In this document: in pieces, positions 1 to 11,080 of the stretch
Position numbering within the stretch: the first letter of the stretch is position 1
Layout: each line of letters begins with the position of its first letter
Assembly (NCBI RefSeq): GCF_000003195.3
Contig: NC_012870.2
Location: 620,001 to 684,000 of the forward strand
DNA from: Sorghum bicolor
Taxonomy: Eukaryota > Streptophyta > Magnoliopsida > Poales > Poaceae
Length of the DNA stretch: 64,000 nucleotides
Direction of reading: 5' to 3'
Translations under genes and position numbers: made by a program
Notes under the pieces: generated by a model
What the model saw: the letters and a program-made list of their open reading frames with translations, nothing else
What the model was told of the DNA's origin: nothing
Database searches by the model: none

Positions 1-13
1 CGCCAGGTAGGGG
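1..13 (+). other. Partial primer-binding site (PBS) of copy 1
   Basis: The first bases match the end of the complete PBS in copy 2 (TGGCGCGCCAGGTAGGGGG at 20548-20566). Minus-strand DNA synthesis would be primed here by a host tRNA. A tRNA-Arg primer is my recollection for RIRE2-like elements; it is not verified. Confidence 0.6.
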
Positions 14-42
14 GTGTGCGTGCAACTTTTCCGGCGAACAAG

Positions 43-3000
43 ATGGTCACGATCCCAGCTTCCGCGACCGTGCCCGAAGGCCTCACGTTCACCGTCGGCC
101 AAATCACGTGGACGACGCGCAGCGGCGGTTTCGCGACCACGGTTCCGAAAGAGATCCAGATCCAATCTGAGACCACGTCGTCTCCGACCACGCGCGTGAC
201 GACACCAAGCTCCCGACCACCGCTCCCGCTCTACAAGGGAAGGGAGATCGACTGCTCGGACCTCCTCCAAGCGCTCGATCGCGCTGACTCCAAGCTATTC
301 GAAGTCTCCCAACTAATAGATGGAGTTCTGCGCCGGCCCGACCAAGCCGCTCGAGCGGATTCTTCGAAATTCCGCCGGCCAACTCGTGTCACCACACACG
401 AACGGCTGGGAACATCCCTGACGATAACCTCAACCCCCTCAGGACGATCCGTCGAGCTCAAAAAGGAAGACTATCCTTGCGGCCTGAACAACTCGGCCTC
501 TGTTTATTCACGGCATGTCCAATCCGTTTTCAGCAAAGCGGGCTGGTCGCCGACAAGGAACAATCGCCACCATGTCAACATGGTGACCATCCGAGAGCTA
601 CGGGACGGCCAGGTTTCCAGCACCAACTCAAGCACCGGCTCCGTCCCCACCGAGGTTGTGAACACCGAAGACGAGGACTATGACCTGGATTTTCCTTCAC
701 ACCCTCCGGGTTTCGACCGATTCCCGATATTCCCCCCCCGGCGAGGGGATATTGTATTCAATGTCAGCGCCGACGAACCAGCCGTTGACGGAGAAACAGA
801 CGACCAGAGGCAACTCCGTGAACAGCGTAACGCCGAGCGCGCCCGACGGCGTGCAGACGAGCAACAACAGACGCCGCCAGGCAACCTCAACGATGCCTTC
901 GACATGGTCGGGGACCAGCCGGTCTACAAAACGCCAAGCGCCAACGTGGCTGTCGCCATGGCCAATCTGGATCGGCTTCCTGACACCCCCGAATGCCAGG
1001 GAGTCCGGACCAGTATCCGAGCACACCTGATCGCCGCAATGGGACAGACAGCCGCTCTGCTCAAGAGAGTCCAGGACGCCTCTTATACGGAAGCCGCCTC
1101 CGACCAGACTCATCGTAGCCGGGCCTCACCCAGCAGGCGTCGCCGCAGCCGCTCCCCCGACAACCGTCGAGGGGACTCACGGCGCGATGATGGTGGTCGG
1201 GACGCCGATGGCCGCCGCCAGCAGGACCGCGTACGCGGCCAAGAAGAAGAAGATCAACACAGGGATCTCCGCCACAACATCCCCCCCAAAGATGCCCGGG
1301 ACCGCATCAACAGGCGCGCCGCAGAAAGAGCAGTCCATGAGAACCTGCGCCGCATCGAGTACGACGCGACCCACGGTCCTCCGGGCCTAAGGCAGTTCTC
1401 TTCACACCTCCGCCAAGTCGTGTGGCCCCGCAATTTCAAGCTCGAAAAACTTAAAAAATACGACGGCAAGGAAAATCCAGAGAACTGGATCACTCTCTAC
1501 GAAATCGCCGTCCGATCAGCGGCAGGAGATGAGCACGTCATGGCTAATTACTTCCCCGTAGTCCTCGACCAGGCTGGTCATCAGTGGCTTCTCGGCTTGC
1601 CCGAGGACTCCTTCGACTCTTGGGAGGAGCTGCGTCAGGCTTTCATCGACAACTTCATCGCCACATGCGAGCAGCCCGGAAACAAGTATGACCTTGAAAG
1701 GATAAGAGACAGGAAGAATGAACCTCTGCGCGATTACATCCGACGATTCTCGGATATGCGTCTCAAAATCCCGAGGATTTCTCATGACGAGGCCATATCA
1801 GCCTTTATCAAGGGTTTGCGTTTCCATGAAGCGCTGAGGAACAAGCTATTGCGTAAGCGCCCATCAACGGTAGCGGAGCTCCTCGCCACGGCTAAAAATT
1901 ACGCCGATGCTGATGACGCAGAAAAACTAATCCGAGACGATGCGAGAGGCACCGACCAGCCCTCCCGGCGAGACGACGGTCGTGGTCGCTACGACAACAG
2001 AAATCATCGCCGCTCCGACAACCGCGATCACCGAGAGGGTTGGGATCGGCGGCGCGACAGCCGCGACGACTTCAGAGGAAAGCGCCCTCGCGAGTACGAC
2101 CACGAAGTAAACACGGTCAAACGTCCCAATGGACGACGGGACTACCAAGACGACTACAACAAAACGTTGAAGGGACCGTGCCAGCTACACCCGAAGTCTA
2201 ACCATACCATGGAAGAGTGCCGCGTCCTCAAAAGTATCTATACACGGCGGGCCGCCCAAGAAGACACCGCCAAGAAAAGCAGCAAACGCGACGGGCACGA
2301 CCACGAAGATGAGGATGAGGACCAAGACAGGGACCCCCGACACCAATATGTCAGCCCTACCGACGTGGTTCACTCCATTTTCGGGGGCAAGGTCTCCACT
2401 GAGTCCAAGCGAGAAAGAAAACTGTTAAAGAGAGCCTGCCTCAACATAGACAGCACGGACGGGCTGATCGCAGATCCGAAATTTCCCGCCTGGTCCCACA
2501 GGGAGATCGCGTTCAGCAGGAAGGACCAGTGGGCCACTATCCCAGAGCCGGGTCGTTTCCCACTGATTCTTGATCCCTGCATCAATAGCATCAGATTCGA
2601 GCGCGTGCTCGTGGACGGGGGAAGCTCCATCGACATCCTCTTCCGCAACAGCCTGCCCGCCCTCAAGATATCACCGGCGCAACTAAAACCTTACGACGCC
2701 CAATTCTGGGGGGTTTTGCCAGGTCAAAGTTCGGTGCCCCTCGGACAGATAACATTGCCTGTCCAATTCGGCACACCCGATCACTTCCGGACGGAGTTCA
2801 TCAACTTCGTAGTCGCGGACTTCGACGGGACCTACCACGCCATACTGGGCCGCCCATCACTGACAAAGTTCATGGCAGTCCCGCACTACTCATACCTGGT
2901 GCTTAAGATGCCCACGGAGAAGGGCGTCCTGACCGTCAGAGGCAACGTCTATACTGCGTACACCTGCGAAGAAGAAAGTTTCAAGATCACCGAGGCAATT

Positions 3001-3186
3001 GACCTCTCAATCCGCATGGCGGAAACAGCAACCCAAGCCGCACAGCTGCCCCCCGACCAGCTCCGATTACCCGAGCAAGAGACAGCCAGAAAGAATTCGA
3101 AATCCAAGGAGTACAAAGAAGTGCAGCTGGTCGAAGGTAACCCCGAGAAGACAGCCCTCATCGGGGCTAACCTGGATCCAAAATAG
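43..3186 (+). CDS. gag-pro: gag-protease polyprotein, Tat copy 1
   Basis: Open frame of 1047 aa. I start it at the ATG at 43 because the upstream in-frame start at 16 is GTG, and the ATG is conserved in copy 2 (20595). The N-terminal ~430 aa are low-complexity, with an Arg/Asp-rich stretch near 1110-1260. A retrotransposon gag (capsid) domain follows at about nt 1420-1900, recognisable from its NWITLYE and SWEELRQAFIDNF stretches. A second RD-rich basic region (nt 1930-2160) and a degenerate zinc knuckle (CQLHPKSNHTMEEC, nt 2178-2220, lacking one Cys) follow. The aspartic protease motif VDGGSS has its catalytic Asp at 2614-2616. The frame ends at TAG 3184-3186 and continues in the same frame into pol. 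Gag forms the virus-like particle; the protease cleaves the polyprotein. Confidence 0.9.
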   Translation: MVTIPASATVPEGLTFTVGQITWTTRSGGFATTVPKEIQIQSETTSSPTTRVTTPSSRPPLPLYKGREIDCSDLLQALDRADSKLFEVSQLIDGVLRRPDQAARADSSKFRRPTRVTTHERLGTSLTITSTPSGRSVELKKEDYPCGLNNSASVYSRHVQSVFSKAGWSPTRNNRHHVNMVTIRELRDGQVSSTNSSTGSVPTEVVNTEDEDYDLDFPSHPPGFDRFPIFPPRRGDIVFNVSADEPAVDGETDDQRQLREQRNAERARRRADEQQQTPPGNLNDAFDMVGDQPVYKTPSANVAVAMANLDRLPDTPECQGVRTSIRAHLIAAMGQTAALLKRVQDASYTEAASDQTHRSRASPSRRRRSRSPDNRRGDSRRDDGGRDADGRRQQDRVRGQEEEDQHRDLRHNIPPKDARDRINRRAAERAVHENLRRIEYDATHGPPGLRQFSSHLRQVVWPRNFKLEKLKKYDGKENPENWITLYEIAVRSAAGDEHVMANYFPVVLDQAGHQWLLGLPEDSFDSWEELRQAFIDNFIATCEQPGNKYDLERIRDRKNEPLRDYIRRFSDMRLKIPRISHDEAISAFIKGLRFHEALRNKLLRKRPSTVAELLATAKNYADADDAEKLIRDDARGTDQPSRRDDGRGRYDNRNHRRSDNRDHREGWDRRRDSRDDFRGKRPREYDHEVNTVKRPNGRRDYQDDYNKTLKGPCQLHPKSNHTMEECRVLKSIYTRRAAQEDTAKKSSKRDGHDHEDEDEDQDRDPRHQYVSPTDVVHSIFGGKVSTESKRERKLLKRACLNIDSTDGLIADPKFPAWSHREIAFSRKDQWATIPEPGRFPLILDPCINSIRFERVLVDGGSSIDILFRNSLPALKISPAQLKPYDAQFWGVLPGQSSVPLGQITLPVQFGTPDHFRTEFINFVVADFDGTYHAILGRPSLTKFMAVPHYSYLVLKMPTEKGVLTVRGNVYTAYTCEEESFKITEAIDLSIRMAETATQAAQLPPDQLRLPEQETARKNSKSKEYKEVQLVEGNPEKTALIGANLDPK
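3184..3186 (+). promoter_or_regulatory. In-frame TAG between protease and RT (candidate readthrough site)
   Basis: The context AAA TAG GAA GAC separates two long open frames in the same register. The same TAG in the same context sits at 23744-23746 in copy 2. The downstream frame has no ATG until 3250. A conserved leaky stop would set the gag-protease to pol ratio; this is inferred, not shown. Confidence 0.55.
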
Positions 3187-6100
3187 GAAGACGCGCTCGT
3201 CAGGTTTCTAAAGGACAACGTGAGCGTTTTCGCATGGAAACCCGCAGACATGCCCGGTGTCCCACGAAACCTGATCGAGCACTCCTTAAACGTCTCGAAG
3301 ACCGCAAGACCAATCAAGCAAAAACTACGACGGTTCGCTCGTGACAAAAAGGAGGCTATTAGGACAGAGATAACACGGCTTCTAGCAGCCGGATTCATAA
3401 AAGAGGTGTATCATCCCGATTGGCTCGCCAATCCGGTTCTTGTACGCAAAAAGAATAATGAATGGAGAATGTGCGTTGATTACACCGATCTCAACAAGCA
3501 CTGTCCTAAAGATCCTTTTGGTCTTCCTCGCATCGACGAGGTGGTCGACTCAACGGCCGGATGCGAACTCCTCTCCTTTCTAGATTGCTACTCTGGTTAT
3601 CACCAGATCTCGTTAAAGGAAGAAGATCAGATCAAAACATCCTTCATCACACCCTTCGGCGCATATTGTTACACTACCATGTCTTTCGGACTTAAAAACG
3701 CCGGGGCCACTTATCAAAGGGCCATCCAGCAATGCCTCCACGACGAGATTCGCGATGACCTCGTCGAGGCCTACGTGGACGACGTGGTCGTAAAAACAAG
3801 GGACGCGAGCACCCTGATCGACAACTTAGACCAAACCTTCAAGGCACTCAATAGGTACAAGTGGAAGCTCAACCCCAAGAAATGCATTTTCGGCGTTCCT
3901 TCCGGTCTACTGCTCGGCAACGTCGTCAGTCGCGACGGCATACGACCAAACCCTTCAAAAGTCAAAGCCGTACTCGACATGCGACCACCGAAGAACGTCA
4001 AGGACATTCAGAAGCTAACCGGATGCATGGCCGCCCTCAGCCGTTTCATTTCAAGGCTGGGAGAAAAAGGCCTCCCTTTCTTCAAACTATTGAAAGCGTC
4101 AGAAAAATTCTCCTGGACCGAAGAAGCCAACGCCGCGTTCACTCAGCTTAAGATCTTCCTCACTTCACCGCCTGTCCTCACAGCGCCTCAGCCTAATGAA
4201 GACCTGCTCCTTTACATTGCTGCAACCGACAGGGTTGTTTCCACGGCAATAGTGGTCGAGCGAGATGAACCAGGTCACGTCTTCAAGGTCCAGAGACCCG
4301 TTTACTTCGTAAGCGAAGTTTTAAACGAATCCAAGGCCAGGTACCCACAAATACAGAAGCTTATATACGCCATCCTGATAACGTCAAGAAAACTGAAGCA
4401 TTACTTCGACGGCCATCGAGTCCTGGTGACAACCAGCTTTCCTCTCGGTGACATCCTGCGCAATAAAGACGCCAATGGCAGAATCGTGAAATGGGCAATG
4501 GAGTTATGTCCATTTTCCCTGGAGTTCCAGAGTCGCACCACTGTCAAGTCCCAAGCCCTGGTCGATTTCATTGCCGAATGGACGGATCTCAACGAACCTT
4601 CCGTTCCCGATGTCTCAGACCACTGGTCTATGTTCTTCGATGGGTCCTTGAACATCAACGGTGCAGGCGCTGGGATACTGTTCGTATCACCCAACAAGGA
4701 CAAACTCCGCTACGTCCTTAGGATCCTTTTCCCGGCGTCAAACAACGTCGCCGAATACGAAGCATGCTTACACGGCATACGACTAGCCGTTGAACTGGGG
4801 GTCAAGCGCCTCTATGTCTACGGCGACTCTGCCTTGGTCATCAACCAGCTCAACAAGGAGTGGGACGCAACCCACGAGAAGATGGATCTCTACTGCAAAG
4901 AAATTCGCAAATGGGAAACTCACTTCTATGGCATAGAGTACATCCACGTGGTCCGGGACAAGAACCAAGCAGCAGATGCGTTGTCAAAGTTAGGCTCATC
5001 TCGGGCCCAGATCCCGCGGGGTATTTTTGTCCAGGACATCCATGAGCCAAGCGTAAGCCCTCCCCTGGTCGACAAGCAACCCACCGAGGCAATGCTCATA
5101 GATGACGCCACTCCGGCAACCGGTGGGCGTGACTGGCGCACCCCGTTCATCAAATACATATCAGACGGAACAGGCTATCAGGACAAAACAGAGAACGAGC
5201 GCCTCATCCGACGGTCAAAGAACTACATCCTGGTCGACGGAAAACTCATGCGGAAAAACGCAAGCTCCGAAGTACTGCTCAAGTGCATACCCCAAGACGA
5301 TGGTATCAAGCTCTTGGAAGACATACACGCTGGATCCTGCGGCAACCACGCCGCATCTAGAACGCTGGTCGGAAAGGCTTTCCGAGCAGGTTTTTATTGG
5401 CCAACCGCGGTCGGCGACGCAGAAAAACTGGTTCGGCATTGCGAAGGATGTCAGTTTTTCGCTAAGAGGACCCACGTACCCGCCCATGAAATTCAGACTA
5501 TCCCGTCGTCTTGGCCCTTTGCTTGCTGGGGGCTTGACATGATCGGACCATTTAAACCAGCCCCGGGCAACTTCAAGTTTGTCTTCGTGCTAATCGACAA
5601 GTTCTCCAAGTGGATCGAATACATGCCCTTGGTCAAGGCAACCTCCGAGAAGGCCGTGGAGTTTCTCAATCAAATCATACACAGATTCGGCATCCCGAAC
5701 AGCATAATCACCGACCTGGGCACTCAGTTTACTGGCACCACTTTTTGGGATTTCTGCGATGACAGAGGCATAGTCATAAAATATGTGTCAGTAGCACACC
5801 CACGTGCTAACGGTCAAGTCGAACGTGCTAATGGAATGATCGTTGATGCCCTAAAGAAGAGGCTGTACACCGAAAACGACAGAGCACCCGGTCGATGGAT
5901 GAGAGAATTGCCGGCAGTAGTCTGGGGCCTCCGAACCCAGACCAGTCGAAACACAGGGGTGTCTCCCTACTTCATGGTATACGGTGCAGAGGCGGTCCTG
6001 CCGGCCGACATACACTTCAGATCTCCTAGAATCGAGCACTACGACGAGGCGACTGCCGACAACGCCAGGGAACTCGAAGTCAATTGCATGGAGGAAAATC

Positions 6101-6372
6101 GTTTAGTTTCATGTCTCCGAACAGCAAAATATCTCGCGGCAGTCAGGCGATACTACAACAGGAACGTCAAGGACCGTTCCTTTGTGGTCGGCGATCTGGT
6201 GCTTCGATGGAAAACGAACCAGGAGGGAATGCACAAGTTATCCACTCCCTGGGAAGGACCCTTCGTGGTGACCAAGGTCACACGACCTACGTCCTACAGA
6301 TTGGCATACCCAGACGGAACACGAGTGCCTAACTCTTGGCACATCGACAAACTGCGACGATTCTATCCATAA
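3187..6372 (+). CDS. pol: pol: reverse transcriptase, RNase H, integrase, Tat copy 1
   Basis: Open frame of about 1061 aa directly after the TAG, in the gag frame. Reverse transcriptase occupies roughly nt 3330-4060, with the catalytic YVDD at 3772-3783 and the upstream motifs LPRIDEVVD and [11 protein letters not shown]. RNase H begins near 4639 ([12 protein letters not shown]) and contains the acidic residues of [13 protein letters not shown] and AADALSK. The integrase has an HHCC zinc finger (nt ~5320-5460). Its catalytic triad is Asp 5536-5538, Asp 5713-5715 and Glu 5821-5823, with the expected 35-residue D-to-E spacing. The motif around the second Asp reads ITDLGTQF where most gypsy integrases have ITDNGTQF; copy 2 shares this. 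The first ATG is at 3250, inside the RT region, so TAG readthrough is the simplest route to expression. The C-terminal tail ends at TAA 6370-6372. Confidence 0.92.
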   Translation, partial: EDALVRFLKDNVSVFAWKPADMPGVPRNLIEHSLNVSKTARPIKQKLRRFARDKKEAIRTEITRLLAAGFIKEVYHPDWLANPVLVRKKNNEWRMCVDYTDLNKHCPKDPFGLPRIDEVVDSTAGCELLSFLDCYSGYHQISLKEEDQIKTSFITPFGAYCYTTMSFGLKNAGATYQRAIQQCLHDEIRDDLVEAYVDDVVVKTRDASTLIDNLDQTFKALNRYKWKLNPKKCIFGVPSGLLLGNVVSRDGIRPNPSKVKAVLDMRPPKNVKDIQKLTGCMAALSRFISRLGEKGLPFFKLLKASEKFSWTEEANAAFTQLKIFLTSPPVLTAPQPNEDLLLYIAATDRVVSTAIVVERDEPGHVFKVQRPVYFVSEVLNESKARYPQIQKLIYAILITSRKLKHYFDGHRVLVTTSFPLGDILRNKDANGRIVKWAMELCPFSLEFQSRTTVKSQALVDFIAEWTDLNEPSVPDVSDHWSMFFDGSLNINGAGAGILFVSPNKDKLRYVLRILFPASNNVAEYEACLHGIRLAVELGVKRLYVYGDSALVINQLNKEWDATHEKMDLYCKEIRKWETHFYGIEYIHVVRDKNQAADALSKLGSSRAQIPRGIFVQDIHEPSVSPPLVDKQPTEAMLIDDATPATGGRDWRTPFIKYISDGTGYQDKTENERLIRRSKNYILVDGKLMRKNASSEVLLKCIPQDDGIKLLEDIHAGSCGNHAASRTLVGKAFRAGFYWPTAVGDAEKLVRHCEGCQFFAKRTHVPAHEIQTIPSSWPFACWGLDMIGPFKPAPGNFKFVFVLIDKFSKWIEYMPLVKATSEKAVEFLNQIIHRFGIPNSIITDLGTQFTGTTFWDFCDDRGIVIKYVSVAHPRANGQVERANGMIVDALKKRLYTENDRAPGRWMRELPAVVWGLRTQTSRNTGVSPYFMVYGAEAVLPADIHFRSPRIEHYDEATADNARELEVNCMEENRLVSCLRTAKYLAAVRRYYNRNVKDRSFVVGDLVLRWKTNQEGMHKLSTPWEGPFVVTKVTRPTSYRLAYPDGTRVPNSWHIDKLRRFYP

Positions 6373-6650
6373 CGTTTTAATGGCTTTCTTTTGTAAGTAT
6401 CTTATAATTTTTGATAATAAGATTCTATATTTCTCGCCTATACCTTGTCGTACGCAGCACCCAGCAAAACTCCTGCAATGGATGCTCTTGGCGACAACCA
6501 AGACAAATACGGTGACACGTCACTCAGACATTCTTACAGCGCTCAAAACAACAGTCATGACAAAAAAGAAAACTTTATTACAAACTTTACATACAAAGTT
6601 TACAATAAACACCCTGACGGGCAGATACTAGTCTATTCCTACAGACTACT
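6373..6650. other. Convergent 3' region between pol and the antisense gene
   Basis: Short non-coding spacer where pol (plus) and the antisense gene (minus) converge. Minus-strand AATAAA signals lie at 6574-6579 and just after the antisense stop. The 6574 signal and its surroundings are conserved in copy 2 near 27141, consistent with a polyadenylation region for the antisense transcript. Confidence 0.5.
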
Positions 6651-9600
6651 TTATTGGCCTAGCTGCTCGGGCTGATCACCCGCCTGGCCTTGCTGCCCGG
6701 ACGAAGGGGTCGGGGCCACCGGCGCCTGGCTGGTCGAGACCGCAGGCGTCGACCGCCCATCTCCAGCAACGGACGCGCCCGACAACTCCCTGGCCGACCT
6801 ATCTGAGCTCGGCTGGTCTGGAGGAGTGGCCGTTCCGCACAGGTTGATGTCGCCGATCACCGTCGACGACAAATCCAGCAGACTACCCCGAAGTTCGTCC
6901 GCTTCCTGTGGGCCGACTTCCTTCGGGTACCCCTTCTCCAGCCTGCTCAAGTCAACCAGGGGGTAGTGGGCGCGCACCATGCTGAGGACGTGCGCGCCGG
7001 CAAACTCTCCGGCGTCCTTCACAAACTGCTGGAGCCAGTCCCACGCCCGTTGCGCCTTCCCGACTGGGGTCAACTGCGGCGCGCGGGGCTGGCTCTCCGG
7101 GAGCTCGGGACTGATCAGGTCCAGGACCGGGGACACTCCCTTCCAGATCTTGCAACAGTTGGCCTTCCAGGAGTCCCGGTCCCTGATCAGCTCATCCAGG
7201 TGCTTCTTGGTGTTCACCTTGAGCACTGCAAACGAAATGAAACGTTACCAGACAAGCACAGGGCAGGCAGCAATCAACAAGGCGGCACTCATTACCAGCT
7301 AACTCCCGGTCTTTTCGGCCCAACTCCTCTTCCGCTCGCCGCCCGGACTCCTGTGCACTGGCGAGCTGTTGGCCGAGCTGCTCCTTCTCTTGTTGGAGGC
7401 TCGCCACCTCCTCCTCCAAGTCTGCGTGAATCGATTAACTGGTCAGCAAAGCAAACTATACAAGTATGTGAAACTGCTCGGAGCGTGTGACTAACCTTCC
7501 TGCAGCCGGTACTGGTCGGCCAGGCGACGAGAGAGGTCGAGACGACGCTCCTTTTCGGCGCTCATCTCGACCACCTTCTCTCCGACCTCCGCCCGCAACC
7601 GGTCTACCTCCGCGGCAAGGGCCTTGTTCTCGGCCATGACGCCTTCTATCTGGTCAAAGCACCGTTTCCGGTACTTCGCCGTTTTCATAACGTCCTACAA
7701 AGCAAGCATATAAGAATGCGCAGAAGACAAGGCAAAAGATCGCGCGGCAGCTCAAAACGCCGCTTACCTTGACCTCGTCGACAAGGCGCTTAGCCGCGCG
7801 CTCCACCCTGGCGGCCTCTTCGGACTCGGCGAGCTCCTCATGACCGATAAAGTGATCCCCGCGTTGGCGCCACACATACACGTGTTGGCGGCCATCACGG
7901 GGACGACCCTCGATCTCTTCTACCTCGTCGTCGGAGGCCGCCCTGGTTTCCTCCTCCTGGGCTGCGTCACCCCCGGTGGTGGTCCCAGGCGCCACCGTCC
8001 CTTGGACCAGACCTGGGGAGCCCGCAGCCGGAGAGGCTCCTGCTCGGGGCGGCAGGGGGACTTCACTCCCCCCGGCAGGAGGAGCGGTCGGAGACTTTCC
8101 CTTCTCCGAGGAGTCAGTTGGGGGAGCCTCCCCAGCCCTGGTCGGGCTGCTTGTTGTAGTAGGCGCCGCGCTCGGGAGCCCCTCCGTGCTCCCAGGCGCG
8201 ACTGCAGCTGTTGGCTGCTCTGTGGTCTGGGGGGCCGCATCCCCAGAACCGCGGGCAGGCTCGCCCGTTCCCTGGCCAGCAGTTTGGCCAGGGTCGACAT
8301 CCGATGCCGCACTACAGGAACAAAAGTTAAAAAAAAAGAAAAAAAAAAAGAGAGAGGAGTCCAAAATACGTAAGTTGAACACTTACAGGTCTGACCGCCG
8401 ATGGGTCGCGGTGAACCTCCTCCTCGCCCGGCCGGTCGGCGCCTGTGCCCCCACCTCGGCAACTTGCGGGGCAGCCGCGTCGCTGGCCACTCGATCAGTG
8501 GCGACCGGCGCAGCGTTTGGGCGGTCCCGAGGCCGTCGGACCAGCGACGGCGCAGCCTCCTCGTCGTCCTCGTCGTCGTCGACGATCCGCACGAGCCGAC
8601 GACGCTTCGGCGCTTGGCTGCTCTCCGCCGGTAGGTCTGCCGGCAGCTCCGGCGTTGGCAAGGGATTCGCCGGCAATGGCCTTTTCCCCGCTACCCTCTC
8701 CTCGGAGGTCAGGACGGGGCGGGCTCGGTCTTCTTCCGACGGGACCTCTCCCACAGGATCTTCCATCCCCGGTGCCAGTGATGCGTACACTACGCACCGG
8801 TCGACATCACCGACCTGCAAAAGCAACAGAGGTGAGCCAACTGCAGACGACATAAGAATGATCAAACGGGCTATGCTACATACCTTTGGTGCTGGTCGTC
8901 CTAGTTTGAAGGCTTGCACCCGATCACTGCTACGGGTGAAGCCCCCATCGGCAAAGTTAAACAGCTCGTTCAGCAGCTGTTGTACCTCCGCCTTCTCCAG
9001 GATCTCCGACCGCATCCTGGTCGGGTCTGCGCTTCCGGCATATTCATACGCCGAGTGCACCCTCTTCTGGCAGGGCATCACCCGGCGGCAAATGAAGTTG
9101 CCGACCACGCTAAACCCGTCCAGGCGCGACCAGTCGATCAGCTTCATCAGCTCCGCCACTTGACCGTCGTACTCCGGGCGGTCGCTCCAGCTCGCCCTCT
9201 TCTCGGGAACGTACCCCACGTCGCAGAACGTGGAGCTGCCCGGTTCCTCCCTGACGTAGAACCACCTCCTGTACCATTCGGTCAAAGAGGTGTTCCATGG
9301 GCAGTGTAGGTAGCGGTTCTTCATCCCATCACGAAGGTTGAGGTATACTCCACCTGCAACCTTGGAGCCTCCAACTGCTCCCTTCTTCCTCAGACAGAAA
9401 AGGTACCGGAAAAGATCAAAGTGCGGCTCTATGCCAACATAGGCCTCGCACAGATGGATGAAGGTGGAAATAAGGAGAATCGAGTTCGGGTGCAGATTGC
9501 AAATCCCGATCTCATAGTACAAAAGAAGACCCTGTAGAAAGGGATGAACAGGAACACCAAAGCCTCTCTTGATGAAGTCTTCAAAAACGACGATCTCACC

Positions 9601-9771
9601 GGCGCGAGGGTCGGGGTAGCTCTCCCCTTCCGGCGCCCTCCAGCCGCCGAGCTCTGCGTCGTGCAGAAGCCCCATGTCGACGAGGTCACCAAGAGACTTT
9701 GTGGTGCTGCGAGATTTTTTCCACTCCTTGGCCATCAGTTCGGCCCTCTTCCTGGAATCGCTCTTCGCCAT
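6651..9771 (-). CDS. Six-exon antisense gene of the Tat element (Transposase_28-type N-terminus)
   Basis: Exons on the minus strand: 9771-8884, 8814-8387, 8311-7768, 7694-7496, 7421-7296 and 7225-6651. All five introns are 69-75 bp, begin GT and end AG, and most acceptors follow a pyrimidine run. Joined length is 2760 nt, exactly 920 codons (919 aa), with every reading phase closing. The start is the ATG at 9771; a longer frame upstream begins with GTG and is absent in copy 2. Residues 1-296 match the domain catalogued as putative gypsy-type transposon/Transposase_28 (motifs ELGGWRAPEGESYPDP and WYRRWFYVREEPGSS). Residues ~340-620 are Ser/Pro/Ala-rich with a PKRRRL basic patch, a possible nuclear signal. 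Residues ~620-730 form a Leu/Glu-rich coiled coil. The C-terminal 190 aa are of unknown function. Role unknown; such antisense genes are recurrent in Tat elements. Confidence 0.82.
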
Positions 9772-9883
9772 TAGAGGTGCGAGTGCGCGCTGGGCTAGGA
9801 AAGTGCAGGAGATTGGAGAAGATGAGAGCGGAAGATTTGACGGCAATTGCAGGAGAAGCGGTACAGGAGGTCCTATTAGGCCC

Positions 9884-9890
9884 TTATAAA
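9884..9890 (-). promoter_or_regulatory. TATA box of the antisense gene, copy 1
   Basis: Minus-strand TTTATAA about 113 bp upstream of the ATG at 9771. Copy 2 keeps a TATA site at the same distance (30497-30504 versus ATG 30385), although the surrounding sequence has diverged. Confidence 0.55.
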
Positions 9891-10180
9891 CCCGCGACCC
9901 CACCTCTCCCACTTCCTGTATTCTCGGGAAGTGGGCAGGCCATGCGGCGGACGCGGCGTTTCAGTTTACAATGATTATAGGCAATTAATGCGGCGGAGTT
10001 TTCGTACCAATTGATGGTTTCCTTTTCTCAAACTATGCAAAGAGCGGTTGTACAGTTGCCAGGCGCGGCTTTTCATGCATCCGTCTGACATATCGTCAGG
10101 AGACCCCGTCATGTCAATTTTAATGGGAAAGACTTTTTCAAAAGTAAGAAGACACATACGCCAGTGAGTCAGCAATCCGG
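9891..10180. other. Non-coding spacer between antisense promoter and tandem array
   Basis: No reading frame of interest. It lies upstream of the antisense gene, so it may hold its promoter elements. It is collinear with 30505-30795 in copy 2. Confidence 0.5.
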
Positions 10181-10625
10181 GGACTGCACCGACCACCGAG
10201 CACTCGACGCTCGGGGACTGGTCGCCCAGTCTATCAGCTCGGAACTTCAGGGACTGCACCGACCACCGAGCACTCGACGCTCGGGGACTGGTCGCCCAGT
10301 TTATCAGCTCGGAACTTCAAGGACTGCACCGACCACCGAGCACTCGACGCTCGGGGACTGGTCGCCCAGTTTATCAGCTCGGAACTTCAAGGACTGCATC
10401 GACCACCGAGTACTCGACGCTCGGGGACTGGTCGCCCAGTCTATCATCTTGGAACCTCAAGGACTGTACCGACCACCGAGTACTCGACGCTCGGGGACTG
10501 GTCGCTCAGTCTATCGGTTCAAGGCTTTAAGGCACGTACCGACCACCGAGCGTGATATGCTCGGAGACTGGTCAATTAGTCTATTCAATCGCAGACGAGC
10601 ATGATATGCTCGGGGACTGGTAAAA
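10181..10625 (+). repeat. 70-bp tandem array in the 3' UTR of copy 1 (~6.4 units)
   Basis: Unit starts GGACTGCACCGACCACCGAG at 10181, 10251, 10321, then diverged starts at 10391, 10461, 10531; period exactly 70 bp. Each unit contains CTCGGGGACTGG, close to the motif that abuts the 3' LTR. The last one and a half units are decayed. Tandem repeats in the 3' UTR are an established property of Tat elements and can seed satellites. Confidence 0.92.
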
Positions 10626-11080
10626 TCAATTTTTTAGACCTTGCTACAAGGCTCATACTTCGCCTTCCAGCAAGCTCGGGGACTACATCGGTACGATGCA
10701 TCTTGCGATGCATCTCAGTCTCAAAACTACTTTGGGGAATTTTCTTTTGACCCTGGCACCACGTGCCTACGTCACCTACTACCAGGCTCGGGGACTAAGT
10801 GGGCACACTTCACCTTGCGGTGAATATGCTTGCTTTTTAAAAGACTATACTTTTTAGAAAAGTAAAGTGGGCACACTTCACCAAGAAAGAAATTTTTTTT
10901 AATCAAGAGCACCATGCATTCTTCGAACAACCTGCTTCTTCGATGTCAATGTTGATCAACTGTCTTTTGAGTTGGTCAAAATACCGTTGCAACTGTTCGG
11001 GCGACTTTCCTGCTTATTGAAGACGTCAAGCCTCACTGATCGAAGAAGCTCAAGACGGCGTGTTACATCACAATACATGG
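10626..11080 (+). other. 3' untranslated region with further CTCGGGGACT motifs
   Basis: Non-coding. CTCGGGGACT recurs near 10674 and 10787. A conserved CACACTTCACC segment occurs twice (about 10805 and 10871). The same layout is present in copy 2. Confidence 0.6.

Noticed and set aside
9772..9912. N-terminal extension of the antisense frame of Tat copy 1
   Set aside because: Begins at GTG, overlaps the TATA site and is absent in copy 2; ATG 9771 is conserved.
10181..10625. CRISPR-like array
   Set aside because: Head-to-tail 70-bp repeats without unique spacers, in a plant retrotransposon 3' UTR.
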